A DNA stretch of 64,000 bases from Roseobacter sp. MED193 (lineage in GTDB: Bacteria; Pseudomonadota; Alphaproteobacteria; Rhodobacterales; Rhodobacteraceae). Shown here piece by piece: positions 58,741 to 64,000 of this stretch; positions within the stretch are counted from its first letter, which is position 1, and every line of letters begins with the position of its first letter. The position numbers and the translations under genes were made by a program. The stretch covers positions 865,343 to 929,342 of the forward strand of contig NZ_CH902583.1 in NCBI RefSeq assembly GCF_000152965.1, written 5' to 3'. A model generated the notes under the pieces. It made no database searches and was not told where the DNA came from. It saw only the letters and a program-made list of their open reading frames with translations.

Positions 58741-60174
58741 TTACTGGATCATGGTCAAAAGTTGATCCAGCGACGCCTTGGCATCGCCATAGAACATGCG
58801 TGTGTTCTCTTTAAAGAACAGCGGGTTCTCGATGCCGGAATAGCCTGTACCCTGTCCACGTTTGGAGACAAAGACCTGCTTGGCTTTCCAGCATTCCAGA
58901 ACCGGCATACCGGCGATGGGGCTGTTGGGGTCTTCCTGGGCCGCTGGGTTGACGATGTCGTTGGAGCCAATGACGATGGCCACATCGGTTTCCGGGAAAT
59001 CCTCGTTGATCTCATCCATCTCCATGACGATATCATAAGGCACTTTGGCTTCGGCCAGCAGCACGTTCATATGCCCTGGCAGGCGGCCAGCCACTGGGTG
59101 GATAGCAAAACGCACTTCCTTGCCCTTGGCGCGCAGACGGCGGGTCAGTTCCGCCACATTCTGCTGCGCCTGGGCCACCGCCATACCATAGCCTGGGATG
59201 ATGATGACAGAGTCGGCCTCGTCCAGCGCAGTTGCAACGCCATCGGCGTCGATGGCCACCTGTTCGCCTTCGACCTCCATCTGTGGACCTGCTGTGCCGC
59301 CAAAGCCACCCAGAATCACGCTGACGAAGGAGCGGTTCATCGCCTTACACATGATATAGCTGAGGATAGCACCGGAGGAGCCCACGAGTGCGCCAACAAC
59401 GATCAACAGGTCATTGCCCAGCGAGAAACCAATCGCCGCGGCAGCCCAACCGGAATAGCTGTTCAGCATCGAAACAACCACAGGCATGTCGGCACCGCCG
59501 ATGCCCATGATCAAGTGATATCCGATGAACAATGCAGCCAGTGTCATGATAAACAGCGGGAAGAAACCGCCGGTGTTGAAGTACCAGATCAGCGCGATCA
59601 GCGACAGACCAGCGGCACCGGCGTTGAGCATATGACCACCGGGCAGTTTCACCGCCGAGGAGGTCAGTTTGCCTGCCAATTTGCCATAGGCCACAACCGA
59701 CCCGGTAAAGGTCACCGCGCCAATGAAGATGCCGAGGAAGAGCTCAACCCGCAAGATCGCTACTTCGACGCCGTCCTTCTTGGCCAGCAGCTTGGCAAAG
59801 CCGTCCAGCGCCTGTTTCTGTTCGGCGTCCATCGCCATGACGCGGCCCAGTTCGATATGGGCGATGAGGCCGACAAAGACCGCCGCCAGGCCAACCAGAG
59901 AGTGCATTGCCGCGACCAGCTCTGGCATCTGGGTCATCTGCACCCGTGTGGCCAGGTGATAGCCGATGACGCCGCCACCGGCGATCAGCACGATCGACAA
60001 GAGCCAGAGCCCGGAGCCTGGGCCAACAAGGGTGGCAAAAACCGCCAGCGCCATGCCGACGATGCCATACCAAACCGCGCGCTTGGCGCTTTCTTGGCCG
60101 GACAAGCCGCCCAGCGACAGGATGAAGAGAACAGCGGCAACAACATAGGCCGCAGTGGTGAATCCATATTCCAT
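58741..60174 (-). CDS. pntB: NAD(P) transhydrogenase subunit beta
   Basis: Inner-membrane subunit with the NADP-binding dIII domain, 477 aa. About nine helices are followed by dIII with [20 protein letters not shown] and GANDVVNPAA-like [21 protein letters not shown]. With PntA it couples the proton motive force to NADPH formation. The start at 60174 ([10 protein letters not shown]) follows AAGGGGG by 9 nt; the longer frame is not family-like. It lies 13 nt after pntA. Confidence 0.96.
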   Translation of the reverse strand: MEYGFTTAAYVVAAVLFILSLGGLSGQESAKRAVWYGIVGMALAVFATLVGPGSGLWLLSIVLIAGGGVIGYHLATRVQMTQMPELVAAMHSLVGLAAVFVGLIAHIELGRVMAMDAEQKQALDGFAKLLAKKDGVEVAILRVELFLGIFIGAVTFTGSVVAYGKLAGKLTSSAVKLPGGHMLNAGAAGLSLIALIWYFNTGGFFPLFIMTLAALFIGYHLIMGIGGADMPVVVSMLNSYSGWAAAAIGFSLGNDLLIVVGALVGSSGAILSYIMCKAMNRSFVSVILGGFGGTAGPQMEVEGEQVAIDADGVATALDEADSVIIIPGYGMAVAQAQQNVAELTRRLRAKGKEVRFAIHPVAGRLPGHMNVLLAEAKVPYDIVMEMDEINEDFPETDVAIVIGSNDIVNPAAQEDPNSPIAGMPVLECWKAKQVFVSKRGQGTGYSGIENPLFFKENTRMFYGDAKASLDQLLTMIQ

Positions 60175-60187
60175 CTCAGTGTCCCCC

Positions 60188-61759
60188 TTAGGATTTCTGG
60201 AACATGGCAAGCATGCGCCGGGTGACGAGGAAGCCACCAAAGATGTTGATACCGGCCATAAAGACCGACAGGGCTGCCAGCAGGATCACCAGGAAGCTGC
60301 CCGACCCGATCTGCATCAAGGCCCCCAGAATGATGATCGAAGAGATCGCATTGGTCACCGCCATCAGCGGTGTGTGCAGGCTGTGCGCCACCCCCCAGAT
60401 CACCTGGAAACCAATGAAGACCGAGAGCACAAAGACAATGAAGTGCTGCATAAAGCTGGCCGGAGCCACCAGACCAACGGCAAGCAACAAGGCACCGCCC
60501 ACGGCCAGCAGGGTGACCTGATTTTTGGTCTGCGCCTTAAACGCAGCCACTTCTTCAGCGCGTTTTTCTTCGGGTGTCAGTTCCGGCGCCACCTCTTTGG
60601 GCTTGGCCGCGATCGCTTGCACCTTTGGTGGTGGCGGTGGGAAGGTGATTTCTCCGCCATGGGTGACGGTCGAGCCACGAATAACGTCATCTTCCATGTT
60701 GTGATTGATCTGGCCGTCCTTTTCAGGGGTCAGATCAGTCATCATGTGGCGGATGTTGGTCGCGTAGAGTGTCGACGACTGTGCGGCCATGCGGGATGGG
60801 AAATCGGTATAGCCGATAATGGTCACGCCATTCTCAGTAACGATCTTCTCGTCCATCACCGTGAGCTTGCAGTTGCCGCCCTTTTCCGCTGCCAGGTCAA
60901 CAATGACCGAGCCTGGCTTCATCGCGGCGACCATGTCTTCGGTCCACAGCTCTGGCGCTTCGCGGTTGGGGATCAGCGCCGTGGTGATAACGATATCCAC
61001 CTCTGGTGCCAGTTCACGGAACTTCGCCAGTTGGGCTTCACGGAACTCAGGGCTGGAGACAGAGGCGTAGCCACCGGAGGACGCGCCATCGGCCTGCTCT
61101 TCTTCAAAGTCGAGATAGACAAACTCGGCGCCCATGGACTCAACCTGTTCCGCCACTTCTGGGCGCACGTCAAATGCCAGGGTAATCGCGCCAAGGCTGG
61201 TCGAGGTGCCAATGGCCGCCAGACCCGCAACACCAGCGCCAACCACCAGGACCTTTGCTGGGGGCACCTTGCCTGCCGCTGTGATCTGACCAGTAAAGAA
61301 GCGGCCAAAGTTGTTACCCGCCTCGATAACAGCGCGATAGCCGGCGATATTGGCCATCGACGACAGCGCGTCCATTTTCTGAGCACGCGAAATGCGTGGC
61401 ACCATTTCCATGGCGATAACGCTCGCACCTTTGGATTTGGCCAGCTCTAACCCCTCTTCATTCCCGCCGGGATTAAAGAAAGAGATCAGAGTCTTTTTGG
61501 AATTCAGCCGCTTCAGCTCAGCCTCATTGGGCTGCCGCACCTTGGCAATGATATCCGATGCCTTCCACAGGGCAGCAGCGGTTTTGATGACTTCAACGCC
61601 GGCCTCCTCGTAGGTGGCATCGCTGAAGCCAGCCGATAGGCCTGCACCGCTCTCAATAGCGCAGTCGTAGCCCAGTTTCTGCAGCTGACGCGCAGAATCT
61701 GGCGTCATCGCGACACGCGCCTCGCCGTTGATCACCTCTTTGGGTGTTCCAATTTTCAC
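60188..61759 (-). CDS. pntA: NAD(P) transhydrogenase subunit alpha
   Basis: NAD(H)-binding dI domain plus four C-terminal membrane helices, 523 aa. The GTG start at 61759 ([19 protein letters not shown]) is chosen since the family begins there and GAGGGGG lies upstream; 48 extra codons in frame are not homologous. The nucleotide fold [20 protein letters not shown] is intact. The linker has a Pro-rich stretch (PPPPPKVQ). Confidence 0.96.
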   Translation of the reverse strand: MKIGTPKEVINGEARVAMTPDSARQLQKLGYDCAIESGAGLSAGFSDATYEEAGVEVIKTAAALWKASDIIAKVRQPNEAELKRLNSKKTLISFFNPGGNEEGLELAKSKGASVIAMEMVPRISRAQKMDALSSMANIAGYRAVIEAGNNFGRFFTGQITAAGKVPPAKVLVVGAGVAGLAAIGTSTSLGAITLAFDVRPEVAEQVESMGAEFVYLDFEEEQADGASSGGYASVSSPEFREAQLAKFRELAPEVDIVITTALIPNREAPELWTEDMVAAMKPGSVIVDLAAEKGGNCKLTVMDEKIVTENGVTIIGYTDFPSRMAAQSSTLYATNIRHMMTDLTPEKDGQINHNMEDDVIRGSTVTHGGEITFPPPPPKVQAIAAKPKEVAPELTPEEKRAEEVAAFKAQTKNQVTLLAVGGALLLAVGLVAPASFMQHFIVFVLSVFIGFQVIWGVAHSLHTPLMAVTNAISSIIILGALMQIGSGSFLVILLAALSVFMAGINIFGGFLVTRRMLAMFQKS

Positions 61760-61820
61760 CTTGTCGGTCCCCCTCGTCCTGTCCGCCCCAGCATCGCCCG
61801 GGTACGGATTGCAAACATTA

Positions 61821-61850
61821 TGACTATCCTGCGCAACATTTTTGCGCAAC
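61821..61850 (-). promoter_or_regulatory. repeated TTGCGCA motif near the pntA promoter
   Basis: TGCGCAAC occurs twice, 13 bp apart (61830-61837, 61843-61850); the second copy contains the palindrome TTGCGCAA. On the minus strand TTGCGC can act as -35 with TAGTCA (61826-61821) 17 nt on. The factor is unknown. Confidence 0.35.
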
Positions 61851-62008
61851 GGTTTCGCTGCGTCGCCGCATATCACTGCCGCGCTGCCGCATTTCTGCAC
61901 CACTCAACAAAAGTGGCGTGGATTCTGCAACCGGGCTCAAAAGTGACGCTACAACAGACAAGCCTGCCTTTGCCAACTGTTAGACCCTTATTTCCCGCCA
62001 AAGGGCCC

Positions 62009-62458
62009 TTAGGCCCAGCGCCTGACTTTCTGCTCATAGCGCGCCCAATCGGATCGAAAGGCCCGCCGCATGCGGTTTTCTTCGCCGATGATAAAGCGCT
62101 TTTCCAGAACCCAGGTGAGCACCGGAACCAGGGGCAGTGCCAGCACCGCATCAAAATAGAGGATCAACCCCGCTAGGACCAAGATATCCCCTAGGTAGAT
62201 CGGGTTCCGACTGCGGGTAAAGATGCCAGATTGCACCAGCCTGCTGGGCGTTTCATGCGGCATGAGTGTGGTTTTTTGGCGCCGCATTTCAGTTACGGCA
62301 AGCACCATCAGCACGACGCCCCCTCCCACAAGCAAGCCACCGAGCAGATCTGCCCATATGGGGCCAAAGTCTAATCCCATGGGCAGGTAGCGCGCCTGAC
62401 CCCAGGCCAGGGCGACAAAGCTCGCCAGCCAGACCGGCGGAAGGTCGATCCATTTCAT
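62009..62458 (-). CDS. isoprenylcysteine carboxyl methyltransferase-family membrane protein
   Basis: A 149-aa protein with about four helices. The C-terminal ICMT/PEMT-like SAM-binding region is SGIFTRSRNPIYLGDILVLAG and EENRMRRAFRSDWARYEQKVRRW. Bacterial members methylate lipids or unknown substrates. It is in a region without partners, so the role is open. Confidence 0.85.
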   Translation of the reverse strand: MKWIDLPPVWLASFVALAWGQARYLPMGLDFGPIWADLLGGLLVGGGVVLMVLAVTEMRRQKTTLMPHETPSRLVQSGIFTRSRNPIYLGDILVLAGLILYFDAVLALPLVPVLTWVLEKRFIIGEENRMRRAFRSDWARYEQKVRRWA

Positions 62459-62675
62459 TGCAGTCTCTTTCTTAAAAGCCCTACAGCCAGGCTGCAGGGC
62501 GATTTAGCGGCACTGTCCTCAGATCCTGATGCAAGGTCCAGTGTTTCAACAAAGTCCCTCCCGATAAAAGGACAGCGTGCTTGATTTTAAAGCCATATCA
62601 CAACTTCGTTCCCCGGCCTCTCTCCAGCTTGGCCTTTGGCTGCAAAACTGACTGCCGAGAGCGGGTCAAATTGAC

Positions 62676-63641
62676 CTACTCCCACTCCATCTCTTCAAAC
62701 ACCCGGCCTGCGTTCTTGGTCGCCAGCTCCTCAAAGGTATCCAGGCCACGCCACTGCTCTTGATCGACATAGTAGGCACCTGCCAAATCGCCGCCGTCTT
62801 CGATGTGAGCGCCGATTTTGCCCCGCAGATCGGTCAGGTAGTCCAGCGTGTAGCGGCGCACCTGATCCAGGTTGGTTGGATGGCCATGGCCTGGGATGAC
62901 ATAGGTGGGTGCCATTGGCTCCAACTTCTCGACCCAGGTCTCAATCCAGCAACTGGTGCAGGTATGCGGAAAGATCGGCAACATGCGCTCATGAAAGGCA
63001 ATATCGCCAGCGATCATGATCTCCCATTGCGGAATCCAGACCTGGACATCGCCTGGATCATGGGCTGGGCCCAGATGCAGCACCTGGATCTCCACCCCGC
63101 CAAGCTTCAAATCATAGCGGTCATCAAAGCTGACGTTGGCATGTTCCATACGACTGTCGCCGGCGCGATCCTTGTTATAGGCCTGCATGCGCTGCAGGAT
63201 GAAGTCGCCGTTTTTCTGTGTTTCAGCAATGGCATCAGCATGGCCAAGAATATCAACGCCCTGATCGCGCCAATAGCCATTCCCCAGCACCGCATGCCCC
63301 TGACCGTTCTCATTGATGACCAGGACCACAGGTTGATCCGTCACCGCCTTGATCTCGGCATGTAAGGCGGCTGCCAGCGCATCCGAAGCACCCGAGTTGA
63401 TCACCACCACCCCTTCCCCTGTCACAACAAAGGAGAGATTGTTGTTGTGGCCGGCATTTTCATAGGTCGGTGGTGCGGTGGCGCCAATTGCGGAGAATAC
63501 ATGCGGGATCACTTCGACCGGCTTGGCGTAGAGCTCAGACTGCGGATACTGATCAGCAATGTCTTCGCTGCTGTATCCCGCCACCGGCAGTCCAACAACC
63601 AAACCTGATAGCCAGAACGCCCTTAGTGCAGTTACCTTCAT
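62676..63641 (-). CDS. exported metallo-beta-lactamase-fold protein with degenerate metal motif
   Basis: A 321-aa protein with signal peptide (MKVTALRAFWLSGLVVGLPV, cut near 22-25), so it is periplasmic. The fold is recognised by AGDIAFHERM (D213), GPAHDPGDVQVW (H194) and VIPGHGHP (H252). But the first HxHxDH motif is replaced: residues 110-121 read NENGQGHAVLGN, with N, Q, H and A at the four ligand positions. SoxH-like quinoprotein-relay hydrolases are the closest type known to me. It may have lost hydrolase activity or use another metal geometry. Confidence 0.82.
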   Translation of the reverse strand: MKVTALRAFWLSGLVVGLPVAGYSSEDIADQYPQSELYAKPVEVIPHVFSAIGATAPPTYENAGHNNNLSFVVTGEGVVVINSGASDALAAALHAEIKAVTDQPVVLVINENGQGHAVLGNGYWRDQGVDILGHADAIAETQKNGDFILQRMQAYNKDRAGDSRMEHANVSFDDRYDLKLGGVEIQVLHLGPAHDPGDVQVWIPQWEIMIAGDIAFHERMLPIFPHTCTSCWIETWVEKLEPMAPTYVIPGHGHPTNLDQVRRYTLDYLTDLRGKIGAHIEDGGDLAGAYYVDQEQWRGLDTFEELATKNAGRVFEEMEWE

Positions 63642-63792
63642 GTCATCCTCCCAATTGATCCGCTAAAATCATTCACACTTGCGAATATGATTGTAAATAG
63701 ATTTTCCGCAGCACCTCTGTCTCTGTGACGGAACGGCGCGCTTGCACAGCTTTGGCACGTAGATACCCTGCCGAAAACAGGAGGAGACACAA

Positions 63793-64000
63793 ATGGATTT
63801 GAACGGGAAACATGCATTGGTCACAGGCGGCGGCACCGGCATCGGGCTTGCTATTGCGCGCGCTCTGGCGGAACAGGGCGCGCAGGTGACCATCACCGGC
63901 CGCCGCCAGGACGTGCTGGAAGAGGTGGCGACGCCAGGGCTACACCCCATGGCGATGGATGTGCGCAACGAGGAAGACATCATTGCCAAGGTCGCCGCAG
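63793..64000 (+). CDS. SDR-family oxidoreductase (3' truncated by window edge)
   Basis: Start of a short-chain dehydrogenase: MDLNGKHALVTGGGTGIGLA with the TGxxxGIG Rossmann motif at residues 11-18, followed by ARALAEQGAQVTITGRR. GGAGGAG lies just upstream. The catalytic Tyr/Lys lie beyond the window, so activity and substrate are unknown. It is divergent from the MBL-fold gene. Confidence 0.9.
   Translation, partial: MDLNGKHALVTGGGTGIGLAIARALAEQGAQVTITGRRQDVLEEVATPGLHPMAMDVRNEEDIIAKVAA

Noticed and set aside
58762-60225. Plus-strand frame of 487 codons opposite pntB
   Set aside because: Shadow of pntB; His/Gln-rich reverse translation.
63752-63767. TTGGCACG resembling a sigma-54 -24 element before the SDR gene
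   Set aside because: No GC/TTGC element at the required -12 distance.
1-64000. CRISPR arrays, tRNA or rRNA genes, transposases, phage genes
   Set aside because: Looked for repeats, clover-leaf sequences and recombinase motifs; none was found.

Overview
The window looks like chromosomal DNA of an alphaproteobacterium of the Rhodobacterales (Roseobacter group). It has high GC and a complete 14-gene NADH:quinone oxidoreductase (complex I) operon followed by birA-coaX-rnj. It also has a full leucine/isovalerate catabolic set, a PntAB transhydrogenase and many peptide-uptake genes. The group assignment is inferred from gene content and protein style. No rRNA, tRNA, CRISPR array, insertion sequence or phage module was seen.

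Layout. 1-1567 (+): the 3' part of a DEAD-box RNA helicase and a small basic protein, closed by strong terminators. 1681-23687 (-): one long nuo transcription unit in the order nuoA-B-C, sulfotransferase, a possible 35-codon ORF, nuoD-E, DUF5337, nuoF, lipoprotein, DUF5333, nuoG, lipoprotein, nuoH-I, DUF4259, CMD-family, nuoJ, exported orphan, nuoK-L-M-N, then birA, coaX and rnj. Eight or nine non-nuo ORFs lie inside the operon, many with 4-nt ATGA/GTGA overlaps, and several predict exported products. 23981-32857: leucine degradation, with an acyl-CoA synthetase, mccB, mccA, hmgL and liuC on the minus strand, ompW on the plus strand, then ivd on the minus strand. An FNR-like box lies between the synthetase and ompW, and a 14-bp palindrome sits at the predicted ivd start site.

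33034-36453: a divergent Lrp-type regulator/PhzF pair, an orphan DegT-type aminotransferase and a HAD phosphatase. 36584-44567 (+): UDP-GlcNAc supply (glmU, glmS), an AlkD-like repair protein, a convergent lipoprotein gene, moaA, then LPS genes (waaA and a glycosyltransferase). 44656-55931: a peptide and N-acyl-amino-acid region with three tandem M20D amidohydrolases, a MarR regulator, ArgE and a fused two-domain ABC ATPase on the minus strand, and the binding protein plus two permeases on the plus strand. The ATPase and the binding protein diverge from a 359-bp region that contains a 19-bp inverted repeat.

56197-64000: a YeeE/YedE-type transporter overlapping a convergent DUF3422 gene, pntAB, an isoprenylcysteine-methyltransferase-like protein, an exported metallo-beta-lactamase-fold protein with a degraded metal motif, and the start of an SDR gene cut by the window end.

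Most of the window is ordinary core metabolism. The parts most worth a second look are the non-nuo genes embedded in the complex I operon, the tandem amidohydrolase array, and the metal-motif-deficient MBL protein.
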